From Lineus longissimus (Eukaryota; Nemertea; Pilidiophora; Heteronemertea; Lineidae): a stretch of 64,000 nt of DNA. A program made the translations under genes and the position numbers. This document shows, one piece after another, positions 32,801 through 47,800 of this stretch. The notes below the pieces were generated by a model. The model searched no databases, was not told where the DNA came from, and saw only the letters and a list, made by a program, of their open reading frames with translations. The number at the start of each line of letters is the position of its first letter. Positions within the stretch are counted from its first letter, which is position 1. The stretch covers positions 21,578,599-21,642,598 of the forward strand of contig NC_088309.1 of NCBI RefSeq assembly GCF_910592395.1, in the 5' to 3' direction.

Positions 32801-35800
32801 AGTCAGAATTGATATCAAAACACGTTGCCTTTTTTGCTTGTTAGCTCATCACCAAGCCATGACACCGACTCTCAGAGTTTCTTTGGGTAAACTGTTAATT
32901 TGTCTAATTACCTTTTCTTCCAAGCCCATTTGTGACCCAGTTAGGGTCGGCAGCCATTGGTTGAGGTCGAGCTGTCATTAATGTTATGTACTGCATGTCA
33001 CGCCAAGTCATATCCGGACTGAAATGTAAGAGTATGTCATTACATTTTTGTCACAACCTCTAGTAAATGCAGGAATTTTATCGAAACTTTACTTGCACAA
33101 TCCTCACTAAATGCAGGAGCATTCCTGGCACAACCTACACTGATGCAGAAAGAGAGCCCATGGGATGGTGGCTTTGGAGTATAACTAGACACACATGGTT
33201 ACTAAAAGTAACTGAAGGCTTTAATATGAGACGTACAAAAATCAGGCCCCAGCAACTCTATCTTCAACTTATTCCCTAACTGGACTTACTTTGCCTCAAG
33301 TGCCAGGGCGCATATCGCAGCCGCCAAAGGTGCGGAGGCGGACGTGCCAGTATGTGACTCCGTACAACCATTATGTAAATCAGTCGTCACGATCTGCTTC
33401 TCTTTGTAGGTGTCGCCGCTACTGTAAGTCGACGCCAACGTCGATGAACATTCTTCCAGATACCATGGTTCTTTGTTCATCTCCGAGACGCTGCTTATAG
33501 ATAGGGTGTAGATGCTGTTCGTGTAGCCATCACAGTTACAGGAGTCGTGACTGCTTCCTCCATTGCCCGACGCCCACACAAAGATTGAGCCTTTGTTGTT
33601 CCGACCCTGCAGTGAAAACAAGGAGAATTGAACACTGCAAACTGTGAAATGTTCGCCATGCTAAAACGTTCAAGTGGCAGTAGACTTAATACGTTGGACA
33701 GCTTGTGAAGACCGCTTTCTGGGCCCAGTTCAGTCTTTCAAAATAGATGAGTCTGTAACTTGACGTTTACTTCGAGTTGACTTTAAGTTTACTTGGCACA
33801 ACTGAGTGAGATAACACCAAATCAAAGTTAACATCAAGTTAGTGAGCTAGCTTGTTTTGAACAACAGGGGCCAAGCTACAGCTACAAAGCTAATCCTTCT
33901 TACCTTTGTTACACCATCTAAGAACGCTTGCTTTGCCAACTTAGCTGGTCCGTCCACTACCATCCCATTGTCATCAGGCCCCCAGCTGGCCGAGTAGATA
34001 TCGATGTAATCTGGCTGAAGGCTAAGAGACCTGGCCTCAACAATGTCGCTAACATCACCGTCTAACATTCTTACACCTGTATGAAAATTTGGGAAGATTA
34101 TAATCAACCATCAATAAATCATTATAGACAGTCTAGGAAAGCTACAATATGTATACATGTCCACATGGGAAGCAAATTCAACACCTTAAAACATCTGTCA
34201 TTGCTGTGCTGTGAAAATGACTCCCCAGGCAATCGTTGTTAGTGCTTTGCCTTGCTACGCTCTGGCAAAGAATGTGCTGTTACGAAACTTTCAGAGATTA
34301 GAATGTTGTCCTGTTCAGCCTGGTGCTTCGATACTAAATTTAGGTAACACCCACCACCGATCCTGGCATTATAGGCGATTCCGACACCGCACTTTGAATT
34401 GTTTGCTTGTGCTGCCACCTCTCCCGCACACCTGGTACCATGCCTAGAGAAAGTGAAAAAAAAAGATTGCAAAAGCCGCCACCAAAAATATACGAAGCAA
34501 CAAATAAAAGTTTCCAAACTGCCAAAAACTGCAACCCACAAAGTTTCTACCGCTTGCTCTATATTATATGTAGTATTTCGGCGGAGGGGGGGGCTTTAAA
34601 CCCAATCCTACATTGCTTAGGATTGCGAGACACAAGATTTAAAAAATAATCCTAGAAAAAAAACTGTAAAAGTACCTGTTTTCATCACCGGAATCATATC
34701 GTGGCATTGGATCACCATCCTCTGAATTTATATCAAAACTGGCTCGAGGATCCTGAAAAGACAGACAAAGATGACTTTACAATTGTGGTCCATGGTTGGC
34801 ATCTGCCTTAGTGAACATCTGACCATACAATGACACCTTGGCACCTGAATGATCCTTTGAATGAGACTCTTGCACCTGACCCAACCAGAACAAGTCAAAA
34901 CAATCAAGAAATAACAAGAAAGAACGAAAGATGGCTAGGTTGAAGGATTTATTTTGACTGGATGATTATATAATATCTAGACCATGCAAGTAACATCAAT
35001 AGGGTATCAGCATCCTAATAGGTGGCATTGATATTCACTTGGGTATATGCAATGAAAAGATGTCAAAACTCAGACAAAATTGACGTTTCTCTGTCACAAC
35101 AACACCATACCCTAGTGACAGTCAGCGCCACAGCAGTGGCCGTATCCCATTGAATGGTGTTAAACATAAGGCATCCAACAAAGCTCAAAAGAGATAACCA
35201 GAAGAAAAAGATTGAGTAAAACAGTCAGAGGTCTCGGATTTCCTTTCCCCAGGTAAGGATGGCAAAAAGTTTGACATGATCTTTGGAAGAGCGAAGCATT
35301 GTTCATATTACAAACAGGTGTTTGATGGAAAAGATGTTGGCAAAAAGTTCGAGCTATAAGTGAGGCACTACATCGTCGGCTCTAAACTCAGGAAAAACTT
35401 TGGTATTTGAGAAGCTTAGTTTATCAGCAATCCAAGTTGGCATTCTACGTAGCATGCCCACAGCCTCAATACTGAAGATGTTAACCTGTAGCCGCATTTT
35501 TCTTCATTAGGATAGAAAATGAATAACCATGGGTAGAGATTGCATTCACCTAGCACCTGCCAACTCGACAGGTTCATAGCTCCCCTGGTCATGTGAGCCT
35601 TCAATAATTCAGAAAAATATCAGATTTCCTAGGAACAAATGACTGCGTGCGTCATAAAACATAGAAAAACCAGTTTTGTAATTATCCAAAGATCAGGCCA
35701 CACAATGTTGGGTTTGACCATTTTTTCTGATTTGTTATTTTACGTTTCTCATAAACCGTGAAAAGAGCTAAGTTAATCAGGTATTTAGAGGAAGTAGCAG

Positions 35801-38800
35801 GTGAGTTTTTCTAAAAATCTAAATTTGAATGAAACCATGACTACTTTTGCCACTGAAGGTCACATTCATTCTGAAACTGAACTCAATCTTTACATTGGGG
35901 TGGATTGATTGAGACTACGAATCACAGAGCCTTTGATTTACTTACATAATTTTTCTTTAAGTCATCATGATTCGTCTCAAGGCCGTCATCGAGGATTGTG
36001 ACGACCACACCCTGGCCAGTATAGCCCCTCTGCCATGCTGGTACAACATTCATATCAAAACCGCCCTTAGCGCCAAAAAGCTGAAGAAGAAAGCAGCAAT
36101 GGATAACTAATTGGTTCACAGGTAAAAAGGTATCAAGACGGCAAAGACTTATAAGAAATAAAAGTAGATGGTGTTATGAAATTGGACGATAACTTTATTA
36201 CCAGGTCAATCTCTATCTCGCCTCCTGGGGAAAGGAAACCCCCCTGACTACGGCGTAAATAGAGTTTGCAATGGTGTCTTTAAAGGTACGCACCACTAAC
36301 CTGAAACCTTGGAGCAACTAGAATGTGTCAAAAACCAATGAATGCTCACAGGTTAGGTACAATGATATAGATGAGACCCTAGGTAAAGTGTCATACCCAA
36401 TTAGTGAACATACATTTTTGTGTTCTGGGTGATACTTAGTCCATACAAGAGCTCAGTTTTGTAAACACAGCTAACCTTTAACAGATTTATTGACCATCGC
36501 GGCCAGCAAAATTGTTCATAAGGAAAGCGCAATATCCTGAGGATGGCGGGTAAACAGGCTGCAGGGTAGAGTAAACTTCCTTGAGATTATTAATGCCGTG
36601 GCTGGCTTCTATTGTCAAGGGATCGAATTCTCACAGTGGAAATGAACGGTCATTGCGAAAAGGTCAACATACGATGGCAGGGTTGTGTTGTTTATTAAGA
36701 CGTCTCAACAGGAGACTCCAGAAGTGTCACGTTGCTTACGCGTAGCACTGATGAAAGTTAAGGCACCATCTAGATGTTGCAATTGAGCCACAGCCTCTGC
36801 TAAGAAAAGTGTCTTTGGTTTACTATTACCCTTCAAAGGTTATACTGTGGGCAAGAACCCCACTGTGAAGGTGACACTCGTATTTGTTTTAACAGGGTTG
36901 TCTCTTAATGTACTTGGAATCCCAAGAGTACATTGTGTATTCTTATATTTGTGCTTAAGTGAAACAGTAATAATTAGACTTGATAAAACTATCAAGACAT
37001 TGTAAACTTTTACCCTAAAGAGGAGGCACCCTGGTGGTTTATAGGGACAGTTACCAAAAGAAATCAGATGGGGGGTGTCCGCACCTCTGCCCTCTCACGG
37101 GTCTGTCCTGGCTTAGTGACACAATAGCAGATCACACCTGCTTTCAGGCACCTGCACCATGCATTGGTTTTAATGATTTCCACCCAAGGTCTCCCTGATG
37201 AACGACAATGGCAAGCTTGTCACACGCAGCATGTCGTTCAGGCAATCAACAATTTCCGGACTGTCATGTTCGTGTGTGACGACTGGCAAAGCAATTGATG
37301 GTTTCAGATATTTCAATGGTGAATGTGAAGACAACTGCTGTCTTTGACACTTTGTATCAGCATCTTTAGAGCCTCCCTAGATGTTACTTGTGTGTTATCA
37401 GATGTATACATACAAATCAAATTCTCTCCCCTGAATCTTTTACCCTGACAAAGAAGACATCCTTTTGATTAACTGCATCGATTTCTAGATCACATTGCTC
37501 CCCTGGTAAACATTCCCTGTTTGACGATTTCCAATTAAACCAAGAGAAAAGGATTTGTTGATCCAAGTATCCTGGTGGGTCTTGAACTCTACTGACAGCA
37601 CGGTTCAATGAATGGCCAAGTGCCATGTGCTCACCTGTTGTCAATGAAAGGAAGATGGTTATTACTTTAGTTCCACTGTGTTTGACCTCTGTGACCTTGG
37701 AAAAGTAGGTCAAGGTCAATATGCTTCAACCACTACTTTTAACCTTGATCAGATTGATCAATGACATACACATACATTTGGAGATCACACAGTGAATGGG
37801 TTCTTGAGATATGACTGTCATAGGATTGTATGACCTTGACCTATGTTTATATCTGAAAAGTAGGTCACACTTGAACAGCGCTGATATGACTTCGATGAGC
37901 ACAAGACACAAGTTAGTGAAATGTCCAATGCTTGACCAAACGAGCTTGGTAACATGAACTCGCTAACACGATATCATATTTATTTTGGTATTTAACAGAA
38001 CCAGCAACATCCTTTGCACCAAATAAGGTAAAGTGGTACAATACAAGCCCACGTACAACTACAGCCTTTGTGTGCTTTGATGTGTACAATGTACTGTCCG
38101 CTCATTTCTACACCGTATAGGGTCTATGATTGTACTGGAGCTACAATTGTACCACTTACCTCACCCACTCAGCAACATCAACAGCCCCAAGATGTAGATA
38201 CACCTTAGATCAACTCAATTGATCTCAAGACGATGACAAACATTAGTGTAAATGACTATGGATTAAGTCTCGCTCAAAGGATCAAAGGTACAAGAGCCCA
38301 TGGTTAATCTGAGGCTGCGTGACAATGACAGTCTCCGTATTGCATCAGTCAACGTTAATAGGCCATTCTGTGTCGTCAGAAAGACCTTGTTTTCCTCAAG
38401 AAGGTAAACATGTTGTTTCAGACACTGAAAGATAGAGCTAATCAGCATTTCTTAGTGATAGTAGAGTGGGAAATGAGAATGATGTTCACCTTAGCAATTT
38501 GCCACTGTGACCTTTATCCAGACTTTGCTAGGATCTGACACCACACGTTAGTGACCATTAACTGTCAAGAGTTACACATGTCATGATGAAAGAGAAAAGA
38601 TCTGTGACTTTTTTAATATATTTGGGATACTGCTGGTGACAAATAGCTCAAGTTTAGGTGAATATACAATGTTCTAGAACTTGAGTTAATGTCTGGATGT
38701 GCAAGTTACCAAAATGACCAAATGTGACCTTGACCCAAAACAGAAGGCCTCTTCACGACCAAGTTTGATGATCAATGGATGACCAAGTTTGATGAAATCA

Positions 38801-41800
38801 TGCATACAAGCACAAGCTAACATGTTTTAAAACCACACTCACACATCATGAACATGCAGCGACGACAAACCAACAAATGGTCACATTTAAAGGTCAATTA
38901 AGGTGATACTTACCAGATACCACTGGCTAGGATAAAGAGGATCTTTAAAACTGATTGGGGGCCCTTTTGGTCGGAAATCTCTCTTGACTCTTTTCTTGGC
39001 GACCTGTTGTTCAGCCCAGGTGATCTGAAAGGAGAAAGAATAACAGTCGGTAAGACATTGAGAATTTTGGCTTTGTCACTCATGGACCCATGGAGTATCT
39101 GGACACTTGCCTCCATCACAGCCATCTTAATTGCCATGGTCAACACATTTCCATGGTAACAAGGTAAACAGATCCTGTTTAGACTGCTACCGCAAGTAAA
39201 TACAATTAATAGCCGATGAAAAAGTGTGGAACACGCTGATACGGGTTCAAATTGCTGTCAATCAATTCTCTGGGAAACATATTGGCCATGAACTGTAAAC
39301 ACCCATACCACGGGAGGGTCCTGGATCTAGGCTAAGACGGGCACCAAGGAACCTTAGGCAATGTTTTCTTCCTTGCCATGTTGGAATTGCTTTTCAATAT
39401 CACAATTTGCTAATCGTTTGAAAAATCCTTCATACTAGCCTTGCAGACGGTATCCCTAAGGTGGAAAACACAGTAATTACCGCAAGTAGGGTGCACTCAG
39501 GAATGAGATCGGTGTGGAACGGAACTACTCCCTTGGGACGAATGTGTGTCGTGATTGCTTTAGATTGGAATAAAATTGACTCGGGTGGTAGTTTATGTGG
39601 TTATTTGGAGCTCATCTTATTTCATGAAAGAAAGTGTGGAGACCAACACAAGTGAGGTGAGATTTCAGGTCTTCTTGCACTTTGGCAGGTGGATCAACAA
39701 ACTGTAAGTCAAGCGCCACGCAATGCTATCATATTCGCTTGTATGTGCGACAAAATAACCTCTTGTCTGCGGGTAAAACAGGTAATCACCAGGTTTGATA
39801 TTGCCTTGCAGATTGATTGCCCACCGATGACCAATGCATACAAGCAACTATTGTCGCATGTCATTCAAATCACAGGCTTACCAACAAAGAATTTTGTTTG
39901 CATCTTCCTTTGAGCAAGTTGACAACATTTCCTCAGGAAGTTGAGAGAATTGTTTTTAATCCTCTTGTAGAACAGTGGCCAATACAGCTTAGCAATTAAA
40001 ACCGTTTAGCAATATAAAACTGCCGATAATAAAACCAAAAAAGACATTTGACATTTAAGATAAAAAATTCTTGCCACCAATCCTCCTAGCAATACGAGTT
40101 GTTTTAAATTTTGAATCAACGATTTCAAATATCATGCCACGCCAAAGGGTATTTAAACGTTGTCTCTTCCGCAGACAACTTTTAACTTGGATTGGTGTAG
40201 AACAACTGGTAAGGATATGTCTTTCCTATGTGTTTTCATTCCTTCTTGAAGCTGATAGTCTTGATGAACTTGTGAAACGATGTTAAAAAGGATACTTTGA
40301 AGCCATGGATAGAATTCTTCAAGAGATGAATTCGGGAGATGGAAAGAAAGTTATCCCTGGAATATTCTTTTAACAAGAGTGCAGCAATACAAAGACAACT
40401 ATTTTATTCTACTCAGCTGTGATATGTTTAACATGCTTGTAGCTGCTTCCTCAGTTGATTTTCTCTGAAAATTACATGTATGGGTTGCTAAAACCTTAAA
40501 CCTGGGTTTCTCGGTAATAAGCCACAATTTTTTTGCCACTGGCTGCCACATCTCTTTTGTGAAGTCTCCCTTGTCTTTCCAACAACACCAACTTCAAACA
40601 TATCGACTCCTTAATTAATATCAGCTGTTGGCTTCCCATGTATACCCGGGAGCTCAGTATGTTTCCACTAGTATGCCAAACCTGGGGACCTCTGTGTCCA
40701 TTTGACAGTTAATCCTAAGCTGCCTGATGAATCTGCCAGCCCTTGTAACAGCACTAGTGATAAGCTTTTCTAATGGTTTATCAAAAAATTGATGTTTGAA
40801 ATAATCGTATTGAATATTACACTAATGCATCGCTTTCATCCCAGTGTACTTTTAAGTACACTGGGATGAAAGCATTTTCAATACGATTAAAACTTAACTT
40901 CAGCTGAAATTGGTTAAGGGGACTTCTTGACAAATGCACTTCAATACAGCAAGTTGGAGACATATGCACCACCACAACTGGATGCAAAACTAAACTTAAG
41001 CTGAAATTGGTTAAGGGGACTTCTTGACAAATGCACTTCAATACAGCAAGTTGGAGACATATGCACCACCACAACTGGATGCAACTGGCCAAAAAAGAAT
41101 GAAAAGCATTTGAAATAACCGGTGTATTTTTTGCGGTTGACAGTCGGCAAATTTGAGTATGTATTGCCATGAAAAAGTATATCACCAAAGGGTCCATAGA
41201 GGGGGTAAACTTGTTCATATTTTGAGCAGGTTTCATAGACTTATCTTTCCTTGAGAATGTGACATTATGATACACTCGGTCCCTTAATTGTCACAATCTT
41301 GTCACTTTAATCACACTGTTGATAAATCAGCCATTTTCATCCCAGAAACAAGTAATTAGAGTGCAATTGAGCAAACTGACGAGGAATATATTACCCAGGG
41401 AGATGAATGATTCATGACAAGCGTGGTCTTCAGAGAATAACCCCGCCATTCACAGCAATGGATGACATCAGTTCAAGAGTTGGACGGGAAAATGATGATG
41501 TTCTACAACCTTTAGCAACGTATAGGGATCGTTGCACCATGGATGAAATATCAAATGGCAATGGCTGCATCGAAAAAATATTTTATTGGATGTCTATGTT
41601 AATAGAGATTTTCTGTAAGCAACTCATGATTATAGATTGGGATTTAGGAGCATGAGTTCAGTTCTGATCGAAACTAATTTCTTTTTAACCCCTTCCTAAT
41701 TCATGGAATGGCAGTCCTGCGACTTAAAAGTCTCACAGTGTGCACCTGGCATTTGGGATTACATCAGATTCACATCACGGCATGGAGACGCTTAAATCGT

Positions 41801-44800
41801 AATGACAAACAGCATGAATTAACTATGTAAATGTTCTTATTCTCAGAAGCTTTCCTAACAAAACGAGCATGGGGATATGACGGTAATAGGCAGAGTCAAT
41901 AAAGAAGGAAATGAATTCGCCATCTGAATAAAGGATTGCTTTATAGCGACGGAGCTATCTTGCTGGCGAGGGAAATCAGAATGGATGTTCGAAAATTGGC
42001 AATTTCCATCAAGTATCATCTGAGATATCATTTTTATGGAATATTTTAGCCATGCCAGTGTCCTGCCTTTTCAGATTTCTAGCTGAACTGCTATGGCAGT
42101 CTTCTAAGAACAGGTAGTCTTGTCACGGAATTCCTCCTGTGCATATTCTGAGGGAATTAGGCATGTTACGTTTAAATGAAATGTATAATAATGTTAAGAA
42201 AATGCAAAAACGTATTCACGGAAACAATTTCTGAATTCCTGATTTCCTTCAATTTCCATTAAGAACAGGAAATATTGGAACAAAACAGTAAGGTTTCTTT
42301 TCGCCATCTTAGCAATCACTGAGTGTCTTCTAAAAAGGTTGTTAATTGCATCCATGCATCAAGTAGCTCTTTCACTAAAAATACCCAGTTCGAAACCAAA
42401 GTTTGTTAATTTTCTTGCCGATATCTCCAAATTGAAGCTGTGCAGAAAAGTTTCAACAATCTAATCTTGTCTTGCAAATAAAAGCTTAACCCAGCAGGAG
42501 TGAATTAAATCTTTTTTACAAGATCAACCATCAAATCATCGGCATCCGCAATGAAAAACTGAAAATACTTTTCAACAGATTTGGAATCTCTCAGTAGGTG
42601 AATTTAACAATAGGGTGGTTAAGAATAAGATATACGCCCCGACTCCCATGAACCAGAAAAGGGGAATGTGGAGTCAGTCTCAGAAATTGTGATGCGCATC
42701 TGCGGTTAAGATATTTTCAACACTCTATGGTGGGAAATGCGAGTAGAGTAAATCAAAGTCTAAAAGCTCTTACGACTTGAAGACCTGCAAGTTGTTTGCC
42801 AGCTCGTCTTGACGACTTGGAACGAGGAAACCCCACTGAAACTGATGATGTTGCTGATGAGTTGGGACCAATCTCTCATCATGTTGCAAATCAACTAATG
42901 TACGGTGAGCATGTAATCAATAACTTTACTGGAAACAGCTATTGTAGCATTTGTCAGATTTTCCAGCACAGGTAGAAAGCTGAATAGGTCATACCAGTTG
43001 GTATCTATCAGCATATGATGAAATAGCTGGCATGCCATGTTCGCATTGTCTAATCATTTTGTATTGTAGAGAGTAGATTGCCAACATTAACAAAATTAAC
43101 CCAGACAATAACTTTGGCATCAATGTACATGAATGTTGAGATATGCTTTCCTAATAACTGACAACATGGAATGTCCCACTTTCAATCCAGCTGATACCTT
43201 TCACAGTTGGAAATTCATGTAATATTAGACTTATTTCAAGTAGGCTTATACTAAGTGGGTGTCCATAGCCTTTCTATCAAAGGAGGTCTTCTGAACAAGG
43301 ACACCGACTTTGGTCCAGAAGAACACTGAGGTTGGTTGTTTCCTGTTGACTCATAAATGAGGATACCTTTCCAGTCTTGAGGCCAACCGACATCACTCAG
43401 TCCAAGTCCTGTAGGTGTCAGTCCTTTAAGAGCAGTAACTGTTCACAATCCGTCACATAGAAGTACATTCTTGCCACTTATTATTGACCTGTTCTGATAT
43501 GAGTAATCATGGCTATCTTGTCAATGCATGTCAGGGGGCAACCCCTGAGATGTCTGCAGGATTGATAACCAAGGATGAGCACATAAATCATCAATGTGAT
43601 GTGTCACACCATTACCGGGCGCAATCAATGGACACAAAATTAGTTCAGCGTTTTCTCCAGCATAGATCTGAGATTGTCTGAAACCGATTAAAAATACAGA
43701 TAGCCAATTCCTAGGAACAGATATATGCCCAGCCCTTTTCTTGGCCAACATTGGCAGGGATTGAGAAAATATTTGCTGCAATGATTTATACCACAACTTT
43801 TAAACAGGGGTTTGCTGCTGCTGTGAAAATGACGAAAACATGTTGTGATAACAAATTGATCTACAGTACCTCTTATCTATTTGAAAGATGAGCACGGCAC
43901 CCAAGAATATCAAATTGATATTTACAGAAACAGACATGTGGATGAGAAAAATCACTTTGATCAATCATTCGATCCCAAAGGATCACTGTATATATTGGAC
44001 GAGTATCAAAGAAAACAATGGGTAAGGAGCTAATTTTTCCATTTATCATATAAGCCGATTACAGATTTGTTTCCGAAGACCTGAAGCCATTAGCACTCAG
44101 CACCAATTTAGAGCTAAATGAATGGAGAGATGACGTCACAACACTAACAGACTCAATGTCAAACAAGACTTAAAACAATTAATGTTCCAAAAAGATTATG
44201 TTATGACGTCAAGCTGCAGACAATGTTTGACGTCGTCTTTGGAGACAAACAGCAAATGTACACAGTTACGTTGGCAACAGACTTTTTTTCATATATGGTG
44301 TTTTGCAAATGCACCCCACACCCAAGTGAGCTCTTAACATTTAAGTAAACAACCAGTTTATCCAGCATATCAGAGGACAGGCTGCACGGCAGTACAAATT
44401 GATATCGTATTAAAATGATTACATCACGCAAGACCCAGTAATAGGACTTTTAAATCAACTTATTCGTATTTAAAAAACGGATTATCCGTCTTGTCATCAG
44501 CAGCTCACTTCTAAGGCTTACCTTCTTCTCAGAAACCCCTCAAGATGCAAACGGAAACAAACTTTTTCACGAACCACTCTCATGAACAAAAGCGCTTCAA
44601 TCGATGAGGAGATTTCCAACGATAAAGATGATCTTAGCCATCGTTAGCCCAAGTGTCCTTTGTTTTTCCATGACAACTAAGAGGCTGTTGCTCTTCATCA
44701 ACCTTTCTGGTGACCAGCTCACCGACCGCAACATTTGAAGCAAGAGACGTTGTTATGGTCGTTGAGAACCTGTCTTACATGTTAAGCCAAAGATCATCTA

Positions 44801-47800
44801 AGGGAGCAAGACCAGGATACTGATGAAAGCAAATTAGGTCCTAAACTTTCCCATCCTTGGCTATTACACCATATTGGAGAGTATTATTCATATCAAATTT
44901 CTCCCTCTTGATATTTTCAAGAATGATGTTCCTAGCATACTCCCTGGCTCTTTATCCAGCTTGCTAACCTTTAAGAACTGAGACATGTTATGGTTGATAA
45001 TGATGAGCCTGAATTCTTCGAAGCTGCTCGTCCAAAGGGCATCTGAGTAATTACCCATCACAGCAAGATTAGGACCATCCCATCTACTGCGGTAAGCAGA
45101 TCGGGCAACCAGCTTTCTCCTTGACCATGTTTGTAGGCTGGACATGTAGAAGGGCATTCATCAACCTCTCTTTCTTGATAAGTTTCCAGAATGCTAATCT
45201 TGGCAAGTGCGACCTTTGCTTTTAAAATGCAGTCAAATGGCTCTCTCCTCCCCTTTACAACTAAAAGGAAACTGGCTTTTCATCTGCAATGTAGTGACCC
45301 ACTCCCTGAACCTACACATCAGGACATAGCGGATCTGCCATGTTCATCCCCCTAAACACTGTAGCTAAATGGTGAGTTTTCATGGTTTCAACTGTATTGG
45401 TAACCTCGACCTTTGAAGTCAGGAACATGGCTGAAGGAAGTTCAGGATGGCTGAATATGGTGTCACTGTTATTATTATTGGGCACGCAGTCACTTTTTCT
45501 AAAAGACATGACTGTACATATCTAATATGCTAAAAGCAGATATTGCGGTCTGTGGGAGATAATTATTCCATATATCATAGGAAGATTTCAGACATAGTGG
45601 AGTATCATGTGGGAGAGCAATCACTCCTTTCTTAAAAATGCCTGGATCTCTCAACTTGAGATATAAGCATGAGCAGTTGATTGCCGTACTTTGCCAGGCA
45701 TTTCATTGAAGCTGACCCTGAGGTTGCAATCAAGTTGTCAATTACAGCAGTAATAAATAGCACCATTAAAATGATATGATAGAATACTCCTTTGAGGACA
45801 CTGAATCGACTTGTACAAGTCACAACATTACTATGCTGAAATATTTGCTTGCCTGCTGTCACTGATGACAGTCCAAATATTTGTGGCTTCCCTTGCCTAT
45901 TCTGCGGAGAAACTCTACTCTTTTCACAGAATTCATCATTGCAAAAATTGCCACTCAACCAAGCGAGTCTATGATGCTGAAGGTACAGTGTTTTCATTGG
46001 TCTTGTCCAGCAAGGCTTTAGAGACAAATGCCAGTGTTGGCTCAACTCGGCACTATCTTGTAGATTTCAACGCTGAGGCAACAGAATAGGAAACAGCCTA
46101 TAAGTTTTACCAGTATAAGTCTACACAGAGACCTTATGAGTCTTCCCGAGCCATGAAATCATTTTTTCTCTCGGTCAGCCTTCATGTATAGGAGTGAAAT
46201 CATAAGCTTGTCACTTCCTATGAACCAGATTGGGCATAGCGCATTGATCGCATTTTGAAGTCACTGCAGGAAGATAACACTGCATTAATCAAGAAATGTC
46301 ACCAAGGCGGACCAACAACTGGCATGACAATGGCAATGGTTGAAAAAACAGAGGAAGTAATTTTTTCATAAATTTCCCCCAAGTCAGATGAGAAATCATG
46401 CAGTGTGCAAGCAAATCAATCAACAGAAAAAAAACCTGGGTTGGCCTTGGACTGTACGATATCAATTTGTTTCTTATTAAAGAGCTTATCTGTAATTATC
46501 CACAAGCAAGATGGGAACGAATCCCGCGATGACATTTGCAGATTTTGCAAAATCACTGACCATCTGGCTAGATTAGCGCTACCCATGCTGGTATGGCCTC
46601 AGTCTCAAGGACAATCAAGCTGGTCAACGTATCATCCCTAGCTGCATGGACCAGGTTATAATCCGCTAACATGGCAATCAGACTAAAAGCTTTTCTTGCA
46701 AAAATATCTACAAGTGACAGTTTGCATGGAGCACAAGAACCCCTAATCCTCCATTTTTCGAATCAATGGAATCAATGTAGCATACAAGGATGTAGAGCAT
46801 AACTGTGAAGGCTTCCAGGAGCCAACAGCACATACTAAATCTTGGTTAAAGGAGGAGGAGTGTTTTTACTTCTATCATCTTTCTCTAAACACACGTTTTA
46901 TCAATTTCATGACCTGTAATGGATTAAGGCCCTATACCTTTCCAACTGAGTAAAGGACACCTTTATGGCAAAGAGCATTCTTTGTAACAACATGGTCACT
47001 TTGCCAAAACCTCCTTTAAGATGAGCTTGCCAAGACCTATCATGGTTCTTCCAACTGATCTGCTGTCAGGCCATAATGTACAAACATATCGGGTGAAATG
47101 GCAGACACCATAGCTCAAAGCTGCCACAATCGGATATCACCTGCCACAATCAGATATAGTTACATTGGGGATTGTTCGATTGGCGAGGGCAAATCTGGGA
47201 CACTCTAATCTGACTGAGAGCCAAGAGCCAAGAGCCAAGAGCAAAGACTCCGTTACAGAGCCAAGTGCCGCCAGGAAAGCCACAGGCCAAAGAAAAAGTA
47301 TAGACAATTTTTAGATGAAATAATTCAGAATCTCCACTCCCTAGCTTCGAGTCCCCAGGAACAACACCTCCATAACAGCTTTTGTGATAAAGATATTGAA
47401 GATATTGGAGAAGTACATCCAAGATATTGGTGATCAATATCCAATTTGAGAAGAAACAATGCAACGGGTACGAGATTACATCTCGGCGAACGTCAAGAGT
47501 ATATTGTCGATGTCAAGAAGCCCAGGGATTTCATAAGATCTATTGTCGATTCCCAACCTAGGACCTGACATGCTGTTGCCATGTCATAAACATGTACCAC
47601 TGCATAACCAGCAAACTGAAATGTCAAGATGCAATTTTTGCCCCTGATCAAAAGCTGACACAAGGGAAACACCATGCCTATTCTACATTGGTTCAAGTCA
47701 AGTTGCCTTCTTTTATCCTGACTTCCTGGTGCACACTACGTTGGAAATTTGAAAAAGAAATAACACCTGATAGGCATGTGAGATTTGGGACAAATCCTGA

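Noticed and set aside
44888-45157. 89-codon minus-strand frame in convertase intron 2
   Set aside because: Looked briefly like a retroelement fragment, but no motif could be supported.
45632-46045. 137-codon minus-strand frame in intron 2
   Set aside because: No recognisable domain, no splice-phase relation to the convertase, composition like its surroundings.
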